Part shown: piece after piece, positions 42,771 to 53,779 of the stretch
Layout of the letters: every line of letters begins with the position of its first letter
Position numbering within the stretch: the first letter of the stretch is position 1
DNA from: Malacoplasma iowae
GTDB taxonomy: Bacteria; Bacillota_I; Bacilli_A; Mycoplasmatales; Mycoplasmoidaceae
DNA: 64,000 nucleotides
Direction: 5' to 3'
NCBI RefSeq assembly: GCF_900660615.1
Contig: NZ_LR215023.1
Coordinates: 62,001-126,000 of the forward strand
The notes under the pieces: model-generated
Database searches by the model: none
Seen by the model: the letters and a program-made list of their open reading frames with translations, nothing else
Told to the model about the DNA's origin: nothing
Made by a program: the position numbers and the translations under genes

Positions 42771-43001
42771 ATGTTAGGTTTAGCATTAGGATTAAGTTTA
42801 GGTTTAGGTGTTCCAATAGCATTAGTTATAGGTCTTATTATTGGATATACACTTTCTAGAAAATATTTTAAAAAACAACTAAAAGAAAACCCACCGATTA
42901 CAGAAGCTCAAATAAGAATGATGTATCAACAAATGGGTAGAAAACCAACTGAAAAACAAGTTAAGCAAATCATGGCTAATTTTAAGAAAAACACAAAATA
43001 A
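42771..43001 (+). CDS. UPF0154 (YneF-like) small membrane protein
   Basis: A 76-residue protein with a single N-terminal membrane helix (LGLGVPIALVIGLIIGYTLSR) and the conserved cytoplasmic tail KENPPITEAQIRMMYQQMGR, KPTEKQVKQIM. This matches UPF0154, a Firmicutes/Mollicutes family of unknown function. AGGAG upstream. It is followed by engB after 2 nt. Confidence 0.88.
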   Translation: MLGLALGLSLGLGVPIALVIGLIIGYTLSRKYFKKQLKENPPITEAQIRMMYQQMGRKPTEKQVKQIMANFKKNTK

Positions 43002-43003
43002 TA

Positions 43004-43561
43004 ATGGCAAAATTTATTAAATCTGCTTTTAAAATAGAAGACTGAATAAATGACAGTAAAAAAGAAGTTTGCTTTGTTGGAAGATCTAATGTGGGTAAAT
43101 CATCTTTAATTAATTCTTTAGCAAATCAAAAAATTGCTAAAGTTTCAAACACCCCAGGAAGAACCCAATTAGCAAATTTTTTTGATTTTGGTAATTTTCG
43201 TTTGGTTGATTTGCCAGGGTATGGTTATGCTAGTGTAGATAAAAAAGGAAAATTAGAATTATTAAGAATAATAAATGAATTTTTATCTCATAGAATTAAT
43301 CTTGTTTTAGTTATTATAGTTTGTGACATAAACGTATTAACTGAAAAAGATAAAGAAATGTTGGATTTCATAAAACAAAATTTTAAAAATTATTATGTTG
43401 TTTTAAATAAATCAGATAAACATAATAAAAGTCATTTCCATAATAACAAACATAAATTTTCAAGTTTTTTAGAAATAGAAGAAGAAAGATTAATTCCCAT
43501 AAGTGCCAAAACAAAAGACAATTTAAACAAACTAAAAGACATTATCAATCAAAATATTTAG
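43004..43561 (+). CDS. engB: Ribosome-biogenesis GTPase EngB (YsxC/YihA)
   Basis: GTPase needed for assembly of the 50S subunit. Start ATG 43004 gives 185 residues. G1 is GRSNVGKSS near residue 28, G2/G3 are NTPGRTQ and DLPGYGYA, and G4 is NKSDK. UGA near 43043 is Trp. Size is typical. It is in a tight run with the UPF0154 gene and valS. Confidence 0.93.
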
Positions 43562-43570
43562 GAGTATACA

Positions 43571-46135
43571 ATGAATATTAAGTACGATTATTTACTGTGT
43601 GAAGAAAGTGATTCTATTCAAAAAGATTTACAAAGAAAGAATGATATATCATTTAAAGCAAAAAATAATTTTTTTACAATAGTTTTTCCACCTCCAAATG
43701 TTACAGGAAAATTACATATTGGTCATGCTTGAAATTGTTCTGTTCAAGATTTTTTAATTAAATACAATAATTTAAAAGGTAAGAATAGTTTGCTTTTAAC
43801 AGGAATGGATCATGCTGGAATTGCTACTCAAACAAAATATGAAGCATTCTTAAGAGAAAACAATAAATTTAATTTAAATGAAACAAGAGAAAATAATCTT
43901 AAAAATCTACATGAATGAGTAAAAGACACTGCAAATATAATTAGAAACCAATGAAAAGGTTTGGGGATGTCTTTAGATTATGAAAGAGAAAGATTTACTT
44001 TAGATGAAAAATCTAATGAAGCTGTTAACTACGCTTTTGTCAAGTTATATGAAAAAGGGATTATTTATAGAGGATTAAAGTTAGTTAATTGAGATGTTAA
44101 ATTAAAGACTGCTATATCAAATATAGAAGCTATTAAAAAAGAAATTGATTCTAAAATGTATTACATAAAATATTATTATGAATCAAATAAAAAAGAATTT
44201 TTAACAATAGCAACAACAAGACCTGAAACTATATTTGTTGATGAATGTATTTTTGTTAACCCTAAAGATAATAGATATAAAAATAAAGTTAATCAAAAAG
44301 TTTTAAATCCTTTAACATCAAAACCAATTCCTATCTTAACAGATGAATATGTAGATAAAAATTTTGGTACTGGTGCAATGAAATGTACTCCAGCTCATGA
44401 TTTTAATGATTATGAATTAGGAATTAAACACAAACTAAAAATTGAAAGTTGTATTGATCTTGATGGTAAATTAAATGAAAAAGCAAATCAATTTAAAGGT
44501 ATTGATAGATTAGAAGCAAGAAGCAAAGTGGCTCAATTTTTAAGTGATAATAATTTGCTTGTTAAAGTTGAGAACATTAAAAGTGTTGTAGAATATTCAG
44601 AACGTACAAATGAAATTGTTGAACCATTATTATCAGAACAATGATTTATAAAAATGGATGACTATGCTAAGAAAATTATTGAATGACAAAAGTCTAACAA
44701 AAGCACAGTATTTCATCCTAAAAAATTTGATAAGATGCTAAACAATTGACTTGTTAATGTTCATGATTGATGTATTTCAAGACAATTATGATGAGGGCAT
44801 CAAATACCAGCTTGATATCACAAAAAAACAAATGAAATTTATGTTGGATTAAAACCCCCAAAAAACGAAAGTGATTATGTTAGAGATAATGATGTTTTAG
44901 ATACTTGATTCTCTTCTGGATTATGACCTTTAACTTTAAATGGATTTAAAGATAAATTACATGAAAGATTTCCAACAGATGTATTAGTTACAGGTTTTGA
45001 CATTATTTTTTTCTGAGTTGTAAGAATGATGTTATTCTCTTTGGAATTTAGTAATCAAATGCCTTTTAAAAATGTTTATATTACAGGATTAATTAGAGAT
45101 CATCTTGGAAGAAAAATGTCAAAATCATTAGGTAATGGTGTTGACCCTAATGACGTGATAAAACAATATGGCGCTGATGCTTTGAGACTATTTTTGCTTT
45201 CGTCATCATCACCAGGAGAAGATCTTAAATATTTTCCAGAGAAAGTTGAATCATGCTGAAACTTTTTAAACAAATTATGAAATTCATTTAGATTTATAAA
45301 AATTAATTCTGAAAATATTGATTTAAATAAAATTGATAAATTAAACTATTCTAATTTTGATATTTGAATATTAAATAGACTTATTGATGTAACAAATAAA
45401 TCTACAAAACATTTTGATAAATATAATCTTTTAGTTGGATTAAAATACATTACTGATTTTGTAAAAAATGATTTTTGTAATACATATATAGAACTTAACA
45501 AAAGTAGAATAAACAAAAAAGATTTAGCTAGTTTATATGTTCTTAATTTTGTAATGAAAAATATTTTAAAGTTACTTTATCCAGCTTGTCCTTTTATTAC
45601 ATATTATTTGTATAATGAATTGCCAAATAAAAACAAAGAATCAATTGTGTTTGAATTATTTGAAAAAATTAATTTTAGAAAAAAAGAACACATTATTGAT
45701 AAAGTGTTATCAATAATAGATTTAATTAGGGTTATTAGATTTGAAAATAAATTAGCTAAAAAAGATACTTTTGAAATAGTTTTAATTTCTAAAGAATTTA
45801 ATAATGAAAACAATGCAACCAAAGAAGAAATAAAAAACATTTTATTATCTGAAAATATTGTTGTTAAAGATATTATTGATTCTCACAAAAAACCAACCCA
45901 TATTCTTGATGGTCTTAGTTTAATCATTAATAATGATTATCAAAATAGTGAACACAAAAAAGAAGAAATTGAAAAGGAAATAAAATTTTTAGAATTTGAA
46001 ATTAATAGAGCACAAAACATTTTAGCTAACAAAAATTTTGTTTCTAAAGCACCAAAAGAAAAAGTTGAAGAAGAAAAAAAGAAATTAAAAAATTACACAG
46101 ACAGATTAAATGAAATTAAAAAAATTTTTAAATAA
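43571..46135 (+). CDS. valS: Valyl-tRNA synthetase
   Basis: Charges tRNA-Val; class Ia with an editing domain. The 854-residue frame passes through many UGA-Trp codons. HIGH lies in [16 protein letters not shown], the editing domain includes [27 protein letters not shown], then SRQLWWGHQIPAWY and [14 protein letters not shown] (KMSKS). The C-terminal coiled coil ([19 protein letters not shown]) with [14 protein letters not shown] is specific to ValRS. AGGAG precedes the start; a strong terminator follows. Confidence 0.97.
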
Positions 46136-46145
46136 TTTATAGTTT

Positions 46146-46182
46146 CTCCCCATTTTATCTATTTAGTAAATGGGGAGTTTTT
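46146..46182 (+). terminator. valS terminator, 3' arm shared with the comEC ribosome site
   Basis: CTCCCCATTT (46146-46155) pairs perfectly with AAATGGGGAG (46168-46177), followed by TTTTT. The GGGGAG of the 3' arm is also the only Shine-Dalgarno-like sequence before the TTG start at 46186. Confidence 0.85.
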
Positions 46183-46185
46183 AAT

Positions 46186-47253
46186 TTGAATAAATACTTT
46201 GATTTAAAATATTTTGCATTAGCCTTAATTGTGTTCGCTATTGGATTTTATAATCATGAACAATTTATTTTATTGTTGCTAACTTATTTTGGGTATCACA
46301 TTATAAAGGGTAACAATAGATTTTTGGTTTTAGTGAACTTTTATTTAGCTATGCTTGTTAGTTTGTCAATACTTGAAATAAACAAAAATTCAAAAATATT
46401 AATAGGGGAGTGATTAAATAATTTAGTTGGTTTTTCTATAAGGGATTATTTAATCAATTTTAATACAAATAACTATGGTGAAGAACTAGGTTCGTTTTTA
46501 AATCTAATATTATTTGGTTATAAAAATAGTGTTGTAAACGAGTTGTATAAAAAGATTGTTAACCTATCTTTATTACACCTATTCATTATTAGTGGTATCC
46601 ACATTAGTTTTTTAGCTTTAGTTATTAAAAAAATATTTGTGAAAAAATGATTATATTTTCCAATAAGTTTTTTCTTATTATTTTTTATATGTTATGTAAA
46701 TAATTTCAACATTGGAAGTTTTAGAGCATTAATATTTTTTATTCTTTCGGGTTTTAAGTTTAAAAATAAAAACCCAAAACTTTGAATATCAATAATTGTA
46801 ATTTTTTTATTAGCACCAAAAAGCTTGTCACAATTTAGTTTTCAAATGACTTATATTTCTTTATTTGTTTTATTTATGAATTTTAAATGAAATAAAAAAC
46901 TGTTACTTAACTCTATTATCATAAGCATTTTAATAAATATTTATTTACTACCATATATTAGTAATATGAATAAAAAAATATCTTTATTAGGTTTCTTTTA
47001 TAGCTATATATTTTCCCCTCTTGTACTAGCTAATTATTTCATTGCACTTTTTACATTTATGATTCCATCATATGATGTTTTAAATTTTTTCTATCAAGTT
47101 TTTAAGGAGATGGTTTTACTATCAGAGAACATAAATGTTGTTATAACCTTACCAATAATACCTGTAAATTATTTTCCTTTATATTTAATTTTTATATGAT
47201 CATTAAATCTACTTTTTTATAAAGTAAATGATAATAAAATTTGGAGAAAATAA
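46186..47253 (+). CDS. ComEC/Rec2-like competence membrane protein
   Basis: The 355-residue product is almost entirely membrane helices (about nine to ten). LLHLFIISGIHISFLALVI is the ComEC core motif (HL-ISG-H). The gene directly before holA has this role in Firmicutes, where ComEC is the DNA-uptake channel. No metallo-beta-lactamase domain follows, so it is the short form; it is much reduced. Start TTG 46186 has GGGGAG upstream; the first ATG in frame lies far downstream, so TTG is preferred. Function in DNA uptake is inferred. Confidence 0.7.
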
Positions 47254-47301
47254 TTAAAAATATTATCATGATAAATTTTGTATTTCATATATAATTTCTA
47301 T

Positions 47302-48213
47302 ATGGAATTGATATTATCTGAAGATATTGGCTTAATAGAATTTAAAAAAATGGAAATATGTAAAAATATTGAGCCAAAAATATATGTTTATGATTTTGAG
47401 GAAAGAGAAAAAATAATTGATGATTTAATGCAATATGATTTTTTCTCTAGTGATGAGAAAACCAATGTTTTCATCACAAGTTTTTATACTAAAAAAAACC
47501 AACCAGAAGAAGCAGAAATAAATTTTTTAATTGAATTATCAAAAATAAAAGAAAAAAATATTTATGTATGTATGAATAAAATATCAACTGACCAATATTT
47601 ATTATCTTTGTTTTCTTATTGCCATAATTTAAAAAAATTAAATAAATGAACATCTAAAAAATTTATACAAGATTATTTAAACTACAAAAAATTTGTTGCT
47701 CCAAGTGCATTGATTGATTATTTAAATGAACGTTTACCAAATGATGCAAATAGCATTATGTCAGAATTAAATAAATTAGTAGTTTGAGATATAAAAAAAT
47801 TAAATAGAGATATCATAGACTCTATTATTGAAAATAATATTAATGACAATGTATTTAATCTTATTGATAACTACTTTTCAAATAATTACCAAGATCTTAT
47901 TTTGCAAATGCAATTGTTTGAACAAAAAGGATCTGATTTAAGAGAAATTTACAATGTTATGGTTTCACAATTATTTTTGTTAAAATTATATAAATTACAT
48001 TTTGATATGCATAATAGTTTTGATGTAATTGTAAAAGAATTTAAGATCTTAAAATTTCAGATTGATAATTGGGCTAAATTCTTATATCAAATAGATGTTA
48101 AAAAAATTGATTCACTTTTAAATCAATTATTAAACCTTGAGAAGGATGTTATGTTAGGAAAAAAAGATTTTGATACTTCTCTTAAATTGTTCTTGCTTAG
48201 TGGGGTGGCATAA
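47302..48213 (+). CDS. holA: DNA polymerase III delta subunit
   Basis: Clamp-loader subunit that opens the sliding clamp. The 303-residue product is divergent, but ERLPNDANSIMSELNKLVVW matches the delta motif around domain II, and LREIYNVMVSQLFLLKLYKL the C-terminal collar region. The order comEC-holA is as in Bacillus. Start ATG 47302; an earlier in-frame ATG at 47278 is possible but lies in a poor context. UGA codons near 47647 and 47786 are Trp. Confidence 0.72.
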
Positions 48214-48214
48214 G

Positions 48215-49339
48215 ATGGAAATAAAAAATTCAAAAAAACTTTTAAGTGAGATTGATTCAAATTTAAAAATTATTTTTAATAGTTCAGCTCTTTTGAACAA
48301 GTTAAAAGATGAAACTTTTGAAGATGTAGTCTTAAAACAAATATCGATTTTAAAATTTATTGAGAAAAAAGCTAAGGTCAAAGAAAGTGATGCTGATCTT
48401 TGAATAAAAAAATTAAATGATATTAATGGAAGCAAACGTGAATTTATTGAGTTAAATTATTCAAATCAAGATGATATAGTTGATGATATTAATTATTTAT
48501 CAGTGTATGTTCAAAACATGTTTAAAAAACCATTAAGTGAATTTAAAAAAGATGATATTAAATTAAATATTAGTTCTAATGACAACAAAACAGTTGATTC
48601 AAAAGTTAATGATAATATGAATGCAAACCCTATGGTTCCACCAATGTTTCAAAATGGTATGGGAAATCAATTTAATTCACCAGAAAATTATCAATTATGA
48701 CAAAATGAAATGCAAATGATGGTTGCAAGAAATAGATTGCAACAAATGGTAAACACAGGTGAGTTTTATCAATACAAAACTAAACCATTAATAATAAGAA
48801 TTATCAAATATATAATTTCTGGTGTTGCTATTGGATTAGCTTTAATTTCAATACTAATTGGTATTTTCTTGTTGTTATCTAATGGTATTAAAATATCAAG
48901 TGCTGGTAAAGAAGATGTTTTAACAATAAACTATTTCACATTAATTTCTCAAATAATATATGCTTTATTATTTCTGTGAATTGGATACATATTTTTGAAA
49001 CCATTAAAAAATGATAATCAAAAGTATTCATATAATAAATTTTTAGGTTACATGATGCTGATTATAATAATTTATTTTTTCTTTTCTCAAATAACAGTGT
49101 CATTCTTGTATCAAAATATTTCAATAGTTGAAAGTAACTCTCAACAAAAAATTGGTTTTAATGGTTTTATTATATGTAATTTTATTCAAGTTGGTTTATT
49201 TGGTATTGCATTAATTGTTAACATATTGGGTTTAGTATTCTCTCCAAAACCAGACATTGAAAGAATCAACGCAAAACTTGCTCAAATTATGGATGAATTA
49301 AAATCAGGAAATAACAAAGATGCAGCAAAACCAAACTAA
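48215..49339 (+). CDS. Membrane protein with soluble N-terminal half, not recognised
   Basis: The 374-residue product has a helical, charged N-terminal region (about 1-110), a Met/Asn/Pro-rich linker (NPMVPPMFQNGMGNQF) near 140, and four membrane helices at about 199-222, 238-259, 276-300 and 318-343. The tail is Lys/Asn-rich. No family was recognised. It starts 1 nt after holA and its end overlaps the ECF S-component gene by 20 bp, so it may be expressed together with it. Paired function is inference. Confidence 0.7.
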
Positions 49340-50339
49340 TAATAGTTTTAAAAGAAAACAAATTTTACCCAAAGGTATTATTTGTTTTCTTTTCCCTTTA
49401 TATCCTATAAAAGTTTTTAAGCATGTTAATTTAATTGTTATTCTTTCAATATTAATAGGGTTAAGATTAGCACTTGGGTTTGTATCTGTATACTTACCAG
49501 TTGTTGGAATAAATATTTCAATATCTTGAATTCCAGTAATAGTAATTGGTTGAATTTATGGACCTGTTTTTGGTTTTATATGTGGTATTTTGACAGATAC
49601 AATTAGTTATTTAATAAGACCAACTTTTTTATGATTTTGATTATATGCAATCCAAGAACCAATGGTTGGATTTATTTCTGGAATTTTTTCTTCAATTTGT
49701 ACCATTAGAATTGGCAAAGATATTTTTAAAGATACAAAAAATATAGGTCTTAAAAACCAATTCTATTTAAAAGATAAAAATAAATTTGATAGTTCTACAA
49801 AAAATAAAATCAAATTAAATGTTAAGTTTATTGTAGAAATAATAATCCAACAATTAATATTGATAGGTTTTACAACAATTGGGATAGTAACCCTTTTGTT
49901 TTGATTAGATCAGTCAAGTTTTGAAAGTAAAACCAAGTTTGATGAAGTTTTTTTTAGCTATGGGAAATATATTGTATTAGGAGCAATTTTAACTTTTTTT
50001 GTAATAATGGAAATTATTATTTTCTTTATAATAAAAAAATGTGACACATCAAAAATAATTTTGTGTTTTTGAGTTATAAGTTTGGTGTTTGTTATTAGTA
50101 TCATTTTTTCTTTTGTTTTAGGAACAATAACCGCCCCACTTTATTACCAATATTCACATAATGGAATACAATCTCCATCATTTATTAAATATGGTTTTTC
50201 TTTTTATTTAATTCCAAGGGTTATCAAAGAGTCTGTAAAAGCTCCTTTTCAAATGATTATTCTTTTGGGATTAATACCTTTATCTAAAATGTATCTTGAT
50301 AACGCTAAGAAAAAAGCATTCTTAAAGTGAAGTAATTAA
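49320..50339 (+). CDS. ECF transporter S component (possibly folate type)
   Basis: Substrate-binding membrane subunit of an energy-coupling-factor vitamin transporter. The 339-residue product has about six to eight helices; LRLALGFVSVYLPVVGINIS and WIYGPVFGFICGILTDTISYL (landmarks) are the hydrophobic S-component signature with the GPxxG-x-ICGxLTD pattern. Length exceeds minimal S components, with insertions between helices. Folate (FolT-like) is the best guess, but substrate cannot be fixed. The shared EcfA/EcfT module is not in this window. Several UGA-Trp codons. Confidence 0.65.
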
Positions 50340-50341
50340 AA

Positions 50342-50369
50342 AATACATTGGCATAACCAATGTATTTTT
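50342..50369 (+). repeat. IS copy 4, left target duplication (28 bp)
   Basis: An inverted repeat AATACATTGG ... CCAATGTATT plus TTT; exact copy at 51532-51559. It directly follows the stop codon of the ECF gene and is its terminator. Here part of the T-tract (TTTTT) was included in the duplication. Confidence 0.92.
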
Positions 50370-51531
50370 CCCTAACTGACATGTGAAGTGCAACACTTCA
50401 ATGTTACATTAAACTCTCGACTTTGAAATATAAGTTGAGAGTTTTTTTGTTTTAAATATTTTCTTGATACATTTGGTAAGCTGTTTTATAACCAAACATT
50501 TTTCTTGGGATGTTGTTTACTTTTCATTCAAGAGTTTTTATTTTATCTTCACTTACTAAACTGAAGTCAGTTCCTTTTTTATATCATCTTCTAACTATCC
50601 CATTTATGTTCTCGTTGGACCCTCTTTGGAATGAAGAATAAGGTTGGCAATAATAAACTTTAAAGTTGAATTGTTTTGCAGTTATTCCCATCATTTGAAA
50701 CTCTAACCCATTATCAACAGTGATGCTTTTTATTGGGAGTTTTTCATCTCGAATAATGGTATACATTTTAGCCATCATTGATCTAGCGTTCTTCCCTTTT
50801 ATTTTTCTAATAATTGCCAACCTTGTTTTTCTTTCCACTAATGTCAATAAGTGGTAATAACCACTTTGCCTTTTACTAACTATTAGATCAGCTTCTCAAT
50901 GTCCAAATTCTTTTCTATTGTTTATCTTTTCTGGTCTTAGACTATAAGGAATGCAGTATTTTCCATCAATTTTAGAAAATATACCTATTTTTCTTCTTTT
51001 TCCTTTAACATATTTTCTTCTTAAACAATCTCTTCTTTGTATCTTTCAAATCTTGCTATTGATTCATCTAAATACTTGCCTAGCACTTGGAACTTTAACT
51101 AACGGATAGTTTTCTTTTATTCAAAAAATTGTAGCTTCTACACCATGAGATTTAGGATTAAATTTTTGAATAAAAAGATCTGTGAAGTTTTTGTACTTCA
51201 ACATAAAAAACATATGACAATTTGATTTTCTTCTAATGTATTTTTTGTGAGCAGTTGATGAATAATAAATCCCTGTTGAAGATGTGTTTCTTTTTAATTC
51301 TCTTGATATTGTTGATTTGTTTTTATTTAAGATTTTTGCAATCTTATTCATAGAATATTTTTCTTTATTTCAAAGAAAATAAATTAAGCATCTTTCTTCT
51401 TTTGTTAAATGTTTATAAGTTTTCATAAGCACTCCTAATATTCATTATCTTTTTATTAGTGAACACTTACAAACAAAACAAATGAAGTGCACACTCTTTT
51501 TTGAGTGTTGCACTTCACATGTCAATCGAGC
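50370..51531 (-). mobile_element. IS30-family insertion sequence, IS1630-like, copy 4 (reverse)
   Basis: A 1162-bp element in the same orientation as copy 2. Ends and internal ORF match the other three. It is inserted in the terminator of the ECF S-component gene with a 28-bp duplication. Its transposase is antisense to the upstream gene and co-directional with rpsT. Confidence 0.93.
50452..51426 (-). CDS. IS30-family transposase, copy 4
   Basis: Full-length 324-residue DDE transposase with the same translation as copies 1-3; all catalytic motifs are intact. UGA = Trp. Expected start context AGGAGTGCTT-ATG is conserved. Confidence 0.93.
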
Positions 51532-51570
51532 AATACATTGGCATAACCAATGTATTTTTTAACGATATTT
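51532..51570 (+). terminator. ECF-gene terminator, distal copy made by IS insertion
   Basis: Duplicated 10-bp stem AATACATTGG/CCAATGTATT followed by TTTTAACG. The gene beyond (rpsT) is on the opposite strand. Confidence 0.75.
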
Positions 51571-51657
51571 GTTAATGAAAATTAGTTGCTATCTTTTAAA
51601 GAAAGCAGATATTCAAGAAGTAGAAGTTAATCTTTTAATTTCTTTGTTAATACCTAA

Positions 51658-52032
51658 TTATTTTTTTGCTGCTTTTTTTGATGTTGTTTTTGATGTTGAA
51701 GATTTTTTTGTAGTTTTTTTAGCTGCAGTTGATTTAGCTGAAGCTGAAACAGATTTTTTTGTATTTGGTTTTTTCTCTATTTTAGTTCTGTTGCTTTTTC
51801 CTGCAACATACAATGATAATCTAGATTTCATTCTATTAGCTTTGTTTTTAGTAATAATACCTTTTGACAAAGCTGAATCAATCATTTTATAAGCTTTATC
51901 TAACTCTTCTTGTTTTTTTGTTGATTGAGCTTTTTTAATTTGAGTTTTTAAAGCAGACATTTGCATATGGTTTAACAAATTTCTTTTTTCGTCTTGAATA
52001 TGTCTCTTTTCATTGCCTTTTATATTAGCCAT
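51658..52032 (-). CDS. rpsT: 30S ribosomal protein S20 with long basic tail
   Basis: Binds 16S rRNA in the small-subunit body. The start is ATG at 52030-52032 (complement): MANIKGNEKRHIQDEKRNLLN, with AGAGG upstream. A longer in-frame ATG at 52062 would add ten unlikely residues. The S20 core (NHMQMSALKTQIKKA ... DSALSKGIITKNKANRMKSRL) spans about 85 residues; the remaining 40 are Lys/Ala/Ser/Thr repeats (KKTTKKSSTSKTTSKKAAKK). Such tails occur in mollicute ribosomal proteins. It is divergent from the next gene. Confidence 0.93.
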   Translation of the reverse strand: MANIKGNEKRHIQDEKRNLLNHMQMSALKTQIKKAQSTKKQEELDKAYKMIDSALSKGIITKNKANRMKSRLSLYVAGKSNRTKIEKKPNTKKSVSASAKSTAAKKTTKKSSTSKTTSKKAAKK

Positions 52033-52074
52033 ATTAACCTCTTTTAAATAATTTATTATCAATACATAATATAT

Positions 52075-52082
52075 ATTATAAT
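52075..52082. promoter_or_regulatory. Overlapping divergent -10 boxes for rpsT and the anchored basic protein
   Basis: ATTATAAT contains TATAAT on the + strand (52077-52082) and, read on the - strand, TATAAT at 52080-52075. The - strand box is about 43 nt before rpsT, and the + strand box 57 nt before ATG 52139. Shared use is inference. Confidence 0.4.
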
Positions 52083-52138
52083 ATATTAATGTAATTATTA
52101 ATATAGCAATTTAATAATAAACTTTATTGAGGTAAAAA

Positions 52139-52852
52139 ATGAATAATTCGCTTTTTGGTTTCTTACCATTACTTTTAATTGGGGGAATAGTTGTTGCATT
52201 CTTTTTGTATAAAAAAAAGAAACAAAAAGAAAGTTCTTCTAATGGTCCTAAACAAAGACACGAAGGTGATGAAGTTTGAAAAGCTGTTAAAGATTTTTTA
52301 AGAGACAACGAAGAAAAAGGTAAAGAAATAATTGATACTTATGTTGCCAAAAGATTAAATCCAGATTTGATTAATAGATCATTACCAAAACAAGAGCAAA
52401 AAAAACAAAAAGAAGAAATTAAAAGAAGAAAACAAGAAAAAAAAATAGAAAATAAAAAACTTAAAGCTGAAGGTAAAAAACCTAAAATTGAAAAAGAAAG
52501 AGAGCTTTATGTTGTTTTGTTCACAACAAGAAATGCTAAAACTTTAAAAGTTGATAAACCAAGAGCAATTGAATGTGAAGTTAAATATGTAAAAATAAAC
52601 AGAAAAGAAAATGAAAGAAAAATTATCATTCTTGGGGAAAGAAATTATAAAGAAGAAGCAGAATGAATTTTACCAATCAAAGAAGCTGAAGAAGCTAAAT
52701 TAAAAAAAGAACTTGAAAGACAAGAAAAAAGAAAACAAAGAAATATAATTAACAAATTATTTAAAAATAAATCATCAACAAAAAAAGAAACAAAAAAGAG
52801 CAAGGACAAATGAGAGAAGAAAGAAGTAGTTCAAAAGGAAAAGAAAAAATAA
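52139..52852 (+). CDS. N-terminally anchored highly basic protein, not recognised
   Basis: The 237-residue product starts MNNSLFGFLPLLLIGGIVVA, one membrane helix, followed by KKKKQKESSS and a long Lys/Glu-rich helical region (residues 80-130), a small folded-looking core (ELYVVLFTTRNAKTLK ... RKIIILGERNYKEEAEWIL) and a second charged helix at the C-terminus. UGA codons are Trp. The frame ends at TAA 52850 and overlaps the fmt start by 43 bp. No family was recognised; a cytoplasmic, membrane-tethered protein is the most that can be said. Confidence 0.65.
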
Positions 52853-53775
52853 GTGTTGTCTTCATGGGAACACCAGAAATAGGATCTTATGCTTTAAAAG
52901 CCCTATTAGACAACAATGCTTTTGATGTTAAAACTGTAATTTGTCAGCCAGATAAAGTATCAGGAAGAAAAAAAGAAGTAGAATTTAGTCCTGTAAAAAA
53001 AATGGCTATTGAAAATAATTTAACTATATATCAACCAAATAAATTAGGTGAAATTTCTAATGAATTAGAAAATCTTTCACCTGATTTATTTGTTACATGT
53101 GCATATGGAAAATTTATTCCTGAAAAAATTTTACAAATACCAAAATATGGTTGTATAAATGCCCATGCTTCAATTTTGCCAAAATATAGAGGTGGTGCAC
53201 CCATTCATTGAGCAATTATAAATGGTGAAATATCAACAGGTGTAACTCTTATGAAAACAATTAAAGAAATGGATGCTGGTGATTATTTTATAGATTATAA
53301 AATTATGATTGAAGAATCAGATAATACCTCAACTCTTTTTAAGAAAATGAATGATGTTGTTTACAAAATAATATATGAACAATTAGAAAATATTGTAACG
53401 GGAAAATTAAAACCAATAAAACAAGATGAATCTAAAGTAAGTTTTGCGCTTAACATTAAAAGAGAACAAGAAAAATTAAATTTAAATTTGAATGCAAATA
53501 GTTTTAAAAACTGAGTTAGAGGTTTGGCGGATAAACCGGGTGGTTATCTGTTTTATAAAAACAAATCAATTAAAATTTTTTTATGTGAAATAACTAATAT
53601 TCCATCACAAGGTGAAGTAGGTAAAATAGTTGATATAAAAAAAGATGGAATATATATAAATACATTAGATTTTGTTATTAAAATAGTAGAATTTCAAATT
53701 GAAGGAAAAAACAGAATAAATATTAAAAACTTCAGTTCTAATTCTTTCTTTGTTATAGGTGAAAGGTTTGAGTAA
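52810..53775 (+). CDS. fmt: Methionyl-tRNA formyltransferase
   Basis: Formylates initiator Met-tRNA using 10-formyl-THF. The 321-residue frame (UGA = Trp at 53209 and 53512) has [42 protein letters not shown] and the catalytic [18 protein letters not shown] with N, H and later D in MDAGD. The C-terminal OB-like domain is present. The start ATG 52810 lies inside the previous gene; the conserved fold begins about 14 residues later. Confidence 0.92.
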
Positions 53776-53779
53776 TATT

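Noticed and set aside
51569-51892. ORF on the + strand opposite rpsT
   Set aside because: It is the antisense of the S20 lysine/alanine-rich tail, which gives a Phe/Val-rich artefact.
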